From positions 310,001 through 374,000 of the forward strand of contig NZ_OY762267.1 in NCBI RefSeq assembly GCF_963665245.1: a stretch of DNA of 64,000 bases. The letters are read 5' to 3'. The position numbers and the translations under genes are program-made. The notes under the pieces were generated by a model, which was not told the DNA's origin, searched no databases, and saw only the letters and a program-made list of their open reading frames with translations. This document shows positions 34,958-42,864 of this stretch, piece after piece. This DNA comes from an uncultured Paludibaculum sp. (lineage in GTDB: Bacteria > Acidobacteriota > Terriglobia > Bryobacterales > Bryobacteraceae). Numbering within the stretch: the first letter of the stretch is position 1; each line of letters starts with the position of its first letter.

Positions 34958-36762
34958 AGCTTCAGCACCTCCTTCCTCTGCTTTGTCCTTACCTCCAGTT
35001 GCGTGAAGCTGTTCAAAGATACATACAGCCCCAGAAACCGCTCCAGTACGGCCGCGAACAGAAACACGCCCTCGCCGACGAACTGCTCCTCATCGAAGTC
35101 CATCGCGATGTGCGTGCCGCGGGCGAACGAGGTGCCATCGTCGTAGACCACCGGCGCGAACTCACGCCTCGACCGCAACCCGGTGAGCCCCTCAATCTGC
35201 TTCTCCCCGTAGGAGGTCTCGGCGAAGTTGTACAGCCGCAGCATCTCGCGGAAGGCGTCGCCGCCCTCTTCCACCAGCGATAGGTAGTTCAGCGAGAACA
35301 TCGAGATCATGCGCCAGAACAGGTTCTTCCGCTGCGGCGGACGCACTGTCGTTGTGGGCTTGCGCAGCGCGACAATCCGCGTCACGGGTGCGGCCGCATC
35401 CAACGTGAAATCTCCCGTTTCGTTGCCGAAGGGCAGGTTGCCCGGCAAGTCCCGGTTGGAACAGATCGTCCGCACGTTGAGAACATCCGCCTTGGGCCGC
35501 GTATGCTTGCCGGCGGCGTTCGAAATGGAGAGGTAGATTTCGGTGCCGTTGTCGTTGCGCAACGTCGCCGGGCCGCGCCGCGTGTACCAGAACACCTGGC
35601 TCGAACTCTTGGCATCCGCGTGGCGGAACGAGTAGAGTGGCTCCAGCACCGTCACCTCTTCCGAATCCGGATTCACGCTGGCCACCTCTTCCACCGAGAA
35701 GATCTCCAGCGCCGTGCGCCGGTTCACATCCGGAATCACGTGATACTCATACCGCGTGTGGTCCAGCAGAATCGGCTCGGCCGTGTGGGGAAACAGATTG
35801 ATGATCGGCGTGCAATTCAGGCGGAACGTCTTGTCCGTGACGCCCACTTCCAGCGCCTGCCGCCGGTCCGCCCGTTCAAAGGGCGCGATGACGAACGAGA
35901 TCTCGACGCTGCTCTGGAAGCCCGCGGAGCACACCTCATCCAGCCCGCCCAGCTCGAAGAACATGAACTTCTGCGGAAACGCGAAGTACTCCTGGATCAA
36001 CTGGTAGCCGGAGAACGAGCGCCGCGGATACGGCAGCACCGCCTCCTCTTCCTCAAAGCCCATCGGCCGCAGCGCATCCGGCGACAGCATCAGCGGCTTG
36101 ATGGTCGATCTCGGCGAAGGATCGCGCACGATGATCTGCAGGCAGTTGTTCGACAGCACCTCATAGAGCGTGTGCATCGTGCTGCTCTCGCCGTCGAGGT
36201 AGAACTGCAACCGGTCGAGCGCCAGCTTACCGAAGGTGAGGTCGCCCTGGCAGCGCAAAACCAGCCGGATCACCCCAGCCGCGCCCGCCATCTCACCCGC
36301 CGTCCGCACCCGGTCCTGCGTCCTCCAATCGGCCGACGCCACCTCCACGGGCCAGAAGGTGAGGTCGTAGCTCGTTCTGAACTTGCAGGGCGCGCCCGCC
36401 ACCGGCCGCGACGACAGCACGGCGCCCCGCTCGATCTTGAACCCCGACTCCGGCTTCACCTGCTCCGAATCCACATGGAACTCGGCAATCGACATCGAGG
36501 GAATGGGGCGCAGGTAGTGCGGGAACAGGATGTTCAGCAGCGCCTCGGTGATCTCCGGAAACTCATCGTCGATCTTCAGCCGGACGCGGGCCGCCAGAAA
36601 CGCGAACCCTTCCAGCAGACGCTCGACGTGCGGGTCCTCGCACTTGTTCGGTTCCAGGATCAGGCGCGAAGCAATCTTCGGGTAGCGTTCGGCGAACTCG
36701 GCTCCCAACCGCCGCAGGTAACTGAGCTCTTTTTCGTAGTACTGGAGAAGGTCGTCCCGCAT
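34921..36762 (-). CDS. tssF: T6SS baseplate subunit TssF
   Basis: A 613-aa TssF/ImpG/VasA protein, starting LLQYYEKELSYLRRLGAEFAERYPKIASRL and LLEGFAFLAARVRLKIDDEFPEITEALLNILFPHYLRPIPSM, both classic family sequences. Later, NLFPHTAEPILLDHTRYEYHVIPD also fits. It overlaps tssG at its 3' end and follows tssE by 4 nt. It is the structural core of the baseplate wedge. Confidence 0.95.
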   Translation of the reverse strand: MRDDLLQYYEKELSYLRRLGAEFAERYPKIASRLILEPNKCEDPHVERLLEGFAFLAARVRLKIDDEFPEITEALLNILFPHYLRPIPSMSIAEFHVDSEQVKPESGFKIERGAVLSSRPVAGAPCKFRTSYDLTFWPVEVASADWRTQDRVRTAGEMAGAAGVIRLVLRCQGDLTFGKLALDRLQFYLDGESSTMHTLYEVLSNNCLQIIVRDPSPRSTIKPLMLSPDALRPMGFEEEEAVLPYPRRSFSGYQLIQEYFAFPQKFMFFELGGLDEVCSAGFQSSVEISFVIAPFERADRRQALEVGVTDKTFRLNCTPIINLFPHTAEPILLDHTRYEYHVIPDVNRRTALEIFSVEEVASVNPDSEEVTVLEPLYSFRHADAKSSSQVFWYTRRGPATLRNDNGTEIYLSISNAAGKHTRPKADVLNVRTICSNRDLPGNLPFGNETGDFTLDAAAPVTRIVALRKPTTTVRPPQRKNLFWRMISMFSLNYLSLVEEGGDAFREMLRLYNFAETSYGEKQIEGLTGLRSRREFAPVVYDDGTSFARGTHIAMDFDEEQFVGEGVFLFAAVLERFLGLYVSLNSFTQLEVRTKQRKEVLKLWPPRTGRRVLI

Positions 36763-36766
36763 GGCG

Positions 36767-37252
36767 TCACGCCTTCACTTGGTACTCTCCGCGCGTCAGG
36801 TCGAGGTAAGTATCAAAGGAAATTGCCTCGGGCGACGGATCGAGCATCAGCATGGCATCGATCTGGAAGTGCAGGTTTCGCTCCTGTTTACGCAGCGGCT
36901 CCTGCGAGCTCACCCGCACCTGCTTCAGTCGCGGCTCAAAGAACTCCACCGCCGATTCAATCGCGCGCAGCAGCGTCTTCTCGTCTTCCGGCGAGTGCAG
37001 CCGCACCGATGTCATGTCCATCAGGCCGAAGTTGTAGAGGGAATTCTTCAACTCAGCCAGCGCCTTCGGAGATTCCTCCACGATTTTCCGGGTGTTGAAG
37101 ACCCACTCCAGGTCGCGCTTGATCGACTCCTTCAGCGCCCGGATCGCCTGGGCGCGCGACGGCAGCATCTCCACCTTCGACCACGGTTCGTGGTCGATCA
37201 ACCGGTCGAGCAGCGGTTGTTGCAGCGTCTGTTCCGGAAGTTGCGAAGCCAT
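36767..37252 (-). CDS. tssE: T6SS baseplate subunit TssE (gp25-like)
   Basis: A 161-aa lysozyme-like/gp25 protein. LKESIKRDLEWVFNTRK carries the conserved R-D-L-E-x-L-L-N-type motif, followed by LKNSLYNFGLMDMTS, LLRAIESAVEFFEPRLKQVRV and LHFQIDAMLMLDPSPEAISFDTYLDL. It initiates sheath assembly on the baseplate. It lies between tssA (3-nt gap) and tssF (4-nt gap) on the same strand. Confidence 0.93.
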   Translation of the reverse strand: MASQLPEQTLQQPLLDRLIDHEPWSKVEMLPSRAQAIRALKESIKRDLEWVFNTRKIVEESPKALAELKNSLYNFGLMDMTSVRLHSPEDEKTLLRAIESAVEFFEPRLKQVRVSSQEPLRKQERNLHFQIDAMLMLDPSPEAISFDTYLDLTRGEYQVKA

Positions 37253-37255
37253 GGC

Positions 37256-39142
37256 TTACCCTTGATATTTTAGTGCTTGCACAGGGTCCAGGCGGCAGAT
37301 CCGATCGTAGAGATCGTTGATCTGGGCCTCCTCCGCGCCCACTGTGTTCAGGCATTGCAGCAGCAACACCAGCGGATGCACCAGTACGTCGCCAGCTTCC
37401 CAGTCCTCGAGATTGCGGCGGTCGATCTCAGCCGCTAGTTCCCGCAGCATTGGATACGCGATCTTCTGCTTCTGAGCGGCCACGAAGAGATGGGCCAGTT
37501 GCATGCGGCGTTTGAACCGCCCGCGGCCCGACCGCTCCTTCGACAACGCATCGGTCAACTGCTGAATCGCCTGGTCCAGACGGCCTGAGCGCGCCGCGTC
37601 CAGCGCCTCGTCAAAGACATCCTTGCCGCCTTCCGGCACCTCTTCTTCCATCGACGGCGGCTCGGCATCCAGTTCCACTGGCGCGGGCGGAGGTGGTGGA
37701 GGCGGAGCGGCCGCCTGCCGGCTCTCATAGGCCACGGGCGCCGCTTCCCCTTCGCCGGCCACCGTGGGCAGCAAAACCTCTTCCTTGATCCACGCCATCG
37801 TATCCGGATTGGCGGTGGGCGTGTCGTCCAGGAGCGTCATCTCCAGCAGCCCGGGCAGATCCGTCAGCAAGCCGCGCAACTCGGCCTTCACTGCGTCAGC
37901 CACGAACTTGAACCACTGACCCTTGTTCTCCAGAGCCCGCACGGCGTAGCGCTGGATGTCCAGCCAACCGCGTCCACACGGCAACTCCATCGCGGCTTCC
38001 GTTGTGTCGAGAACCGAATCCCAACTGCCGGCCAGAAAATGCTGCTTCAACTGCGACCGCAACTCAGCCGGCGGCGCCTCCAGCATGGCCGCGTCGATCT
38101 GCGGGCCGTTGTAGCGGAGTTCGCCCCATCGATGCCCGCGCAGGATGAGATACGGGCCGATGTTGTAGACGTCCTTCTTGCGCAGATACCTCGCAACGGC
38201 CGCCAGCCGCCGGGCAGCATCTTCGACATCACTGGGATCGATTCCGTAAGATCCGGAGGAGACGGGTGGCGCGGCGGCGGCCACGGGCGCGGCTACCGGG
38301 GCCGCGACTGGCGCGGCGGCAGCAGCCTCGACCACAGGCGGGGGCGGAGGAGCCTCCACTACCGGCGCAGCGACCGCCGTGGGCCCGCCCTTCTTGTTGA
38401 TGTTCGTCTTGACGAACTGGACAATCTCCTCCAGGGCGGAACGTGTTTTAATGAAACTCGGCGAATAATCGCCGAATTTGTCATCGCACAGCTCAATCAG
38501 CCCGCTCAGCGATTCCAGCCCCTCGTCGATTTGTTTCTGAACCGTCTCCAGAAATGCCTTCGGCGTACTGTCGATGGCGCCGTCAAACTCCTCGGCGGTC
38601 ACCTTCCCGTCATCGACCAGCTTCTGCCGTAGCTTCTTCTTCTCGTCGGTGTTCGCGTCCTTCTCGTAACCGACGGAACGCGATTCCTTGTACTTGATCC
38701 AGTCGAATTTGTTGGACGCGATCGGCAGCGCCCTGACTGGTTCTTCCAGCTTCCCACCCAGCCATTCCAGCGGAGCCGAACGCGACTCCGTGTCGCCGTC
38801 TTCAATCTCCGGATAGATGGTGTCCCAGAACTGATCCAGCAGGTCCCGCAGAAACTGAAAGCTGGGCGCCAGCATCGCAAAGCCTTCTTTGCGAATGTGC
38901 GAGTCCACCAGCCAGACGGCCAGTTGAAGGTCTTTGCCCCGCTTCGCAATCGCTTCGCCGGCCAGCTTGATGGCCTGAGCATGGTCTGCGACCTTGAGCG
39001 TGGTCTTCCACTCGCCCTGCGGCGCTTCGATGTCTTCGCGCCGTGCTTCCTTGACCTTGTCTGTGACGGGATCGTAACGCAGCGACACGCCGCTCGGATT
39101 ACTGCCGGGGATGGGAGTTAATAGATCTTCGCGAAGAGGCAT
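37256..39142 (-). CDS. tssA: T6SS assembly protein TssA (ImpA N-domain)
   Basis: A 628-aa protein. The start ATG 39142, 5 nt after the tagJ stop, gives the proper ImpA N-terminus (MPLREDLLTPIPGSNPSGVSLRYDP). The ImpA_N region (DLQLAVWLVDSHIRKEGFAMLAPSFQFLRDLLDQFWDTIYPEIEDGD) spans about residues 60-130. A long Ala/Pro/Val-rich linker separates it from a C-terminal helical region, with a second Pro-rich linker (PPPPPPPAPVELD). TssA links baseplate, membrane complex and sheath extension. An upstream in-frame start at 39199 would overlap tagJ and is less likely. Confidence 0.93.
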   Translation of the reverse strand: MPLREDLLTPIPGSNPSGVSLRYDPVTDKVKEARREDIEAPQGEWKTTLKVADHAQAIKLAGEAIAKRGKDLQLAVWLVDSHIRKEGFAMLAPSFQFLRDLLDQFWDTIYPEIEDGDTESRSAPLEWLGGKLEEPVRALPIASNKFDWIKYKESRSVGYEKDANTDEKKKLRQKLVDDGKVTAEEFDGAIDSTPKAFLETVQKQIDEGLESLSGLIELCDDKFGDYSPSFIKTRSALEEIVQFVKTNINKKGGPTAVAAPVVEAPPPPPVVEAAAAAPVAAPVAAPVAAAAPPVSSGSYGIDPSDVEDAARRLAAVARYLRKKDVYNIGPYLILRGHRWGELRYNGPQIDAAMLEAPPAELRSQLKQHFLAGSWDSVLDTTEAAMELPCGRGWLDIQRYAVRALENKGQWFKFVADAVKAELRGLLTDLPGLLEMTLLDDTPTANPDTMAWIKEEVLLPTVAGEGEAAPVAYESRQAAAPPPPPPPAPVELDAEPPSMEEEVPEGGKDVFDEALDAARSGRLDQAIQQLTDALSKERSGRGRFKRRMQLAHLFVAAQKQKIAYPMLRELAAEIDRRNLEDWEAGDVLVHPLVLLLQCLNTVGAEEAQINDLYDRICRLDPVQALKYQG

Positions 39143-39147
39143 TCTGG

Positions 39148-39900
39148 TTATTGCGCTGAGACCGCATCGGCCTCGGCGGAGGATTCCGCGGCCGCGCAAA
39201 TTTGAAGCTCCCTGATCTCAAGAAAGGGGATGGCTTCTTCTCCATCCAGTACGAGCATCTTCTGGCCGAAGGGGACGCCGCCCTCCTCGGAATCCTGCCA
39301 CTCGGTCGAACGGCCCAATTTCACGTTGTCGTCCGGGTGCTGCCACGAGAGCGGATAAATCGCAGGCATCAGCACTTCACCGAACTTCTGGTCGCCGAAC
39401 TTCGGGCTGGTGTCGATGAGAGCGGTGCACCAGATCGTATCCCGCAGGAACTTCGGCTGTTCCATCTTGATCGAGATCACATATTCCATCGGCAGCCAGA
39501 CGTACTCACCCGCGACGAAGACTTCGAACCGCATGCCAATGCGCGGATCGGCGTCTTCAATTGAATGAAAAGCCCGGCCGTTCAGCGTCCCCGACAACGC
39601 TCTCCCGGTCGCTTGAGCCCCCGACTCCGGGTACTGCTTCTTCTCGAAAGCGTTCTGCCGCTCCCGCTCCGCCACCAGCGCGGACCGGTACACAATAGCT
39701 CCGATCTCGGCATCGGGGCTGACGGAGGAGAGCAGGCTCAGGTGTTTCGACGCCCGTTCATACTCTCCCGCCAGACACAGCAACTCGAAAAGGAAGGTGC
39801 GGCGCCGGAGGTCCGTCGGGTTGTCCCGAATCTCGGCCCCCAGCGCCTGAATGGCTTCTTTCAGCTTGCCAGCACGATACAGCTCTGCAGCACCCACCAA
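39148..39900 (-). CDS. tagJ: T6SS accessory protein TagJ/ImpE
   Basis: A 250-aa protein with an N-terminal TPR-like region (AAELYRAGKLKEAIQALGAEIRDNPTDLRRRTFLFELLCLAGEYERASKHL) and a C-terminal beta domain (VFVAGEYVWLPMEYVISIKMEQPKFLRDTIWCTALI). Both match ImpE/TagJ, which interacts with the TssB sheath protein. It sits between hcp and tssA. TagJ is found only in some T6SS subtypes. The label rests on motif recognition. Confidence 0.9.
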   Translation of the reverse strand: MVGAAELYRAGKLKEAIQALGAEIRDNPTDLRRRTFLFELLCLAGEYERASKHLSLLSSVSPDAEIGAIVYRSALVAERERQNAFEKKQYPESGAQATGRALSGTLNGRAFHSIEDADPRIGMRFEVFVAGEYVWLPMEYVISIKMEQPKFLRDTIWCTALIDTSPKFGDQKFGEVLMPAIYPLSWQHPDDNVKLGRSTEWQDSEEGGVPFGQKMLVLDGEEAIPFLEIRELQICAAAESSAEADAVSAQ

Positions 39901-39929
39901 ACACCTCCCCTTTCATCAATCGCGGACTT

Positions 39930-40436
39930 TTAGGACGGAACGTTTGCGCGAAGATCCCAAGTGGCGGTCTTCTTGGTACCTTCTTCACCCTTCGTACCCT
40001 GCGGCAGGTACTCGATACCCACCTTGCCAAAGGCGAAGGAAACAGATTCGGTCGGCGTGTCGTCGCCGCCAGAGGAACCGCTCCACTGGATGCTATCGAC
40101 AAATACTTCCTCGAACTCGTAGGTGAGGTACGGAATTGCCGTCCCGCCGGCCTTCCGCAGCACCACGTGGGCCTTGGTGAAGTGCGAACCCTTCGCGCAG
40201 TTCGTGAACATCGCCGCCGATGAGGCATCGGTCCTCTTCATGATGTTGAAGGACGAGATGCTCACCTTGCCGGCGCCGGCGCCCCCCGACGCCGACCCGA
40301 TGGTCGTCGGGTTGCTTGCACCCCAGGAAAAGCTATAGATTTCGAAAGCTTTCTTTTCCTTGTAGGTCTTGTCCTGAGTTTCACCTTCGGCCGCGGGATC
40401 CCCCCCCTCGAGCCACATAAATGCGTCATACGCCAT
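39930..40436 (-). CDS. hcp: T6SS tube protein Hcp (TssD)
   Basis: A 168-aa Hcp1-family protein: MAYDAFMWLEGGDPAAEGETQD, then AFEIYSFSWGASNPTT, GAGKVSISSFNIMKRTDASSAAMFTNCAKGSHFTKAHVVLRKAG and FEEVFVDSIQWSGSSGGDDTPTESVSFAFGKVGIEY. It forms hexameric rings stacked into the inner tube and can carry small effectors. AAAGGAG lies 9 nt before ATG 40436. A 179-nt gap with a hairpin separates it from tssC, so hcp may have its own promoter, as is common for this abundant protein. Confidence 0.95.
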   Translation of the reverse strand: MAYDAFMWLEGGDPAAEGETQDKTYKEKKAFEIYSFSWGASNPTTIGSASGGAGAGKVSISSFNIMKRTDASSAAMFTNCAKGSHFTKAHVVLRKAGGTAIPYLTYEFEEVFVDSIQWSGSSGGDDTPTESVSFAFGKVGIEYLPQGTKGEEGTKKTATWDLRANVPS

Positions 40437-40576
40437 GGTTACTCGCTCCTTTGTCGATCAAATACATTTAGCACACTGAGCTTGGGCTGGCCACAAGATC
40501 CGGACGTTGCATCCACCCGACCTGGAGAGCCAGCCGACTTCTACTCCGGGCCGATTCCAAAGAACATTTGCAGCCC

Positions 40577-40601
40577 GGGCCGCCGCGGTTAACGGCGGCC
40601 C
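40577..40601 (-). terminator. Hairpin between tssC and hcp
   Basis: A perfect 9-bp stem, GGGCCGCCG (40577-40585) with CGGCGGCCC (40593-40601), and a 7-nt loop lies about 15 nt beyond the tssC stop. There is no clear U-tract on the minus strand. It could terminate or attenuate the tssBC transcript, or stabilise its 3' end. Confidence 0.5.
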
Positions 40602-40615
40602 AAACCACAAAACCT

Positions 40616-42103
40616 TTACCCAGCCGGTTGCGGCAGATCCGCCACCAGGCGCATGGAGATCGTGAGCTCTTCCAGTTGGAAGTGCGGCTTCAGGAACGCG
40701 ACCGCGCGGTAGCAGCCAGGCTTGCCCGGCACTTCCATCACGTCAACGCGCGCTTCCGAAAGCGGATACTTCGCCTTCATCGAAGCAGACGCGCTCGCGC
40801 TGTCCACCACATAGCCCTTGATCCAGCGGTTGAGGAAGCCCTCGCAATCCGTGCGGGTCATGAAGCTGCCGATCTTATCGCGCATCATGGCCTTCAGGTA
40901 GTGGGCAAACCGCGAAACCGCCAGAATGTAGCTGAGGTTCGTCGACAGCCGCGCGTTCGCATTCGCCGCGTCGGTGTCGTACAGCTTCGCCTTCTGGCAG
41001 GACTGCACGCTGAAGAACGCCGCGTAGTCGGTGTTCTTGCAGTGGACCAGCGGAACGAACCCGAGGTCCGCCAACTCTTTTTCGCGACGGTCCGTGATGG
41101 CCACTTCCGTCGGGCACTTCATGGCGATGTCGCCATCTTCCGTCTTGAAGTTGTGGACCGTCAGGCCTTCCACCTTGCCGCCACCCTCGACGCCACGGAT
41201 CGTGGCGCACCAGTTGTAGCGCGCGAAACTGTCGGTGATGCGGGCGCCCAACGCCCACGCCGCGTTCCCCCACAGGTACTTATTGTGATCGGTGCCGTCG
41301 ACATCCTCTTCGTAGTCGAACTCCTCAATGGGACGCGTGGCCTTCCCATAGGGATCGCGCAGCAGGATGTGCGGCATCGTCAGCGCCATGTAGCGGGCAT
41401 CGTCCGAGGAGCGGAACGACTTCCACTTGGCGTATTCCGTGGTGTCGAAAACCTTCGCCAGGTCGCGCGGAGCGGCCAGGTCGGCGAATGAGTCGAGGTT
41501 GAACATCGAGTTGTTGGTGGCCGCGATGAAGGGCGCATGTGCCGCCGCGGCGACCTGCGAGATCTTCTGGACCAACTCCATGTCCTCCGGCCCCTTGCCG
41601 AACTCGTAGTCGCCGATGAGGGCGCCAAACGGGTGTCCGCCGAAGATGCCGAACTCTTCCTCGTAGACCTTCTTGAACATCGCGCTCTGGTCGAACTCCG
41701 ACGCGCGCTGCAGGTCCCGCAACAGTTCCTTCTTTGAGGTGTTGAGAACCTTGATCTTCAACATCTCGCTGCACTCGGTGTTGCTGACCATGTACTTCAG
41801 ACCGCGCCAGCTCGCTTCCAGCTTCTGGAAGTCGGGGTGATGCATCACCTCGTTCAACTGCAGCGAGATCAGGTGGTCGATCTGTGCGATACGGGCGTTG
41901 ATCATCGCTTCGGAGTCGCGGGACAGGGTCATCGCCCCATCCAGGAACTGCGAAACGAACTCCTTCACCATCGCCTTGCCCGACTCGCGGCTTTCGGGAT
42001 CGCGGGCAAGACGGCCCTCTTCGACAATCTGATCGAGCAGACTCTTTTCAACTACCGATTCCGTGGTTGACGCCGCTGCCGCGGCTTGCGCCTTCTCACT
42101 CAT
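40616..42103 (-). CDS. tssC: T6SS sheath large subunit TssC (VipB/ImpC)
   Basis: A 495-aa TssC. Diagnostic sequences include INARIAQIDHLISLQLNEVMHHPDFQKLEASWRGLKYMV, FGIFGGHPFGALIGDYEF, KSFRSSDDARYMALTMPHILLRDPYG, YLWGNAAWALGARITDSFARYNWCATIRG and AVSRFAHYLKAMMRDKIGSF. It forms the contractile sheath with TssB, whose gene overlaps it by 8 nt. Length is standard. Confidence 0.97.
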   Translation of the reverse strand: MSEKAQAAAAASTTESVVEKSLLDQIVEEGRLARDPESRESGKAMVKEFVSQFLDGAMTLSRDSEAMINARIAQIDHLISLQLNEVMHHPDFQKLEASWRGLKYMVSNTECSEMLKIKVLNTSKKELLRDLQRASEFDQSAMFKKVYEEEFGIFGGHPFGALIGDYEFGKGPEDMELVQKISQVAAAAHAPFIAATNNSMFNLDSFADLAAPRDLAKVFDTTEYAKWKSFRSSDDARYMALTMPHILLRDPYGKATRPIEEFDYEEDVDGTDHNKYLWGNAAWALGARITDSFARYNWCATIRGVEGGGKVEGLTVHNFKTEDGDIAMKCPTEVAITDRREKELADLGFVPLVHCKNTDYAAFFSVQSCQKAKLYDTDAANANARLSTNLSYILAVSRFAHYLKAMMRDKIGSFMTRTDCEGFLNRWIKGYVVDSASASASMKAKYPLSEARVDVMEVPGKPGCYRAVAFLKPHFQLEELTISMRLVADLPQPAG

Positions 42104-42620
42104 TGCTGCCTCCCTTGTCGCCGCCGGAGAACTCGGTCTTCAATTTGTCCAATTTATCGGTGTCGCGCACGGTCTTCATCAGCAACTCGTCCAGCTTCTC
42201 GTTGCCCTGCAGGCTGCCGCGCAGGTCAGACAGACGAGTGCGCAGGTCCAGCAGCTCTTTCAGCGGCTTCACCTGCTTCGCCACATTGGCCGGCTCGAAG
42301 TCGTCCATGCTCTGAAAACGCAGGTCGACCTTGATCTGCCCCGCTTCGGGATCCTCACTCAGCTTGTTCTCCACCGAGAATGCCAGGTGCGGCTTCATGG
42401 CGGACAGCACGTTGTCGAAGTTGTCCAGGCTCACTTCGACAAACTTGCGGTCTTTCAACCTCGGCAGCGGCTCCTCGGGCATGCCCGTGAAGTCCCCAAA
42501 AACGCCCATCACGAAGGGCAGTTCTTTCTTTTCAATTGCGCCGCCGGTCTCCACATCATAGGTGATGTGGACACGCGGAGAGCGAACTCGATCAAGTTTG
42601 TGTTGAAGACTCTCAGCCAT
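42096..42620 (-). CDS. tssB: T6SS sheath small subunit TssB (VipA/ImpB)
   Basis: A 174-aa TssB with the family signatures RVHITYDVETGGAIEKKELPFVMGVFGDFTG, RKFVEVSLDNFDNVLSAMKPHLAFSVENKL and IKVDLRFQSMDDFEPANVAKQVKPLKELLDLRTRLSDLRGSLQGN. It overlaps tssC downstream and the 62-aa ORF upstream, each by 8 nt, so all three are probably translationally coupled. Confidence 0.97.
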   Translation of the reverse strand: MAESLQHKLDRVRSPRVHITYDVETGGAIEKKELPFVMGVFGDFTGMPEEPLPRLKDRKFVEVSLDNFDNVLSAMKPHLAFSVENKLSEDPEAGQIKVDLRFQSMDDFEPANVAKQVKPLKELLDLRTRLSDLRGSLQGNEKLDELLMKTVRDTDKLDKLKTEFSGGDKGGSNE

Positions 42621-42801
42621 TATTGGAACTCCAGTCCGTTTTTGGGTACACCAGCCCCTTCGCCACTATAAACCCATCCCGTCCGGCAACCCGGCGCCAG
42701 AACCGACTTGTATCATAACCCCGTGTCTCGCCCACCTCAATACCAATCTTCAAATGCGCATTGAGCGTTCCACCAGACCCGGGATTAACGACCAAACTCA
42801 T
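42613..42801 (-). CDS. 62-aa unknown protein coupled to tssB
   Basis: A small ORF whose stop overlaps the tssB start by 8 nt. It starts at ATG 42801 (or TTG 42810). The sequence begins LVVNPGSGGTLNAHLKIGIEVGETRGYD and is balanced in composition, with no membrane segment. The 63-nt gap to the methyltransferase gene on the same strand makes one transcript likely. No family was recognised. The tight coupling is the main support for it being real. Confidence 0.5.
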   Translation of the reverse strand: MSLVVNPGSGGTLNAHLKIGIEVGETRGYDTSRFWRRVAGRDGFIVAKGLVYPKTDWSSNNG

Positions 42802-42864
42802 TGTTTTCAAGCGCCTTCTCTGCCTTCCGGCCGGCGCCTGGGAGCGCCGGTATCTTCTCTACCG

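Noticed and set aside
35503..37098. 532-codon open frame opposite tssF/tssE
   Set aside because: It spans two well-defined T6SS genes on the other strand and is Arg/His/Leu-rich with no motif.
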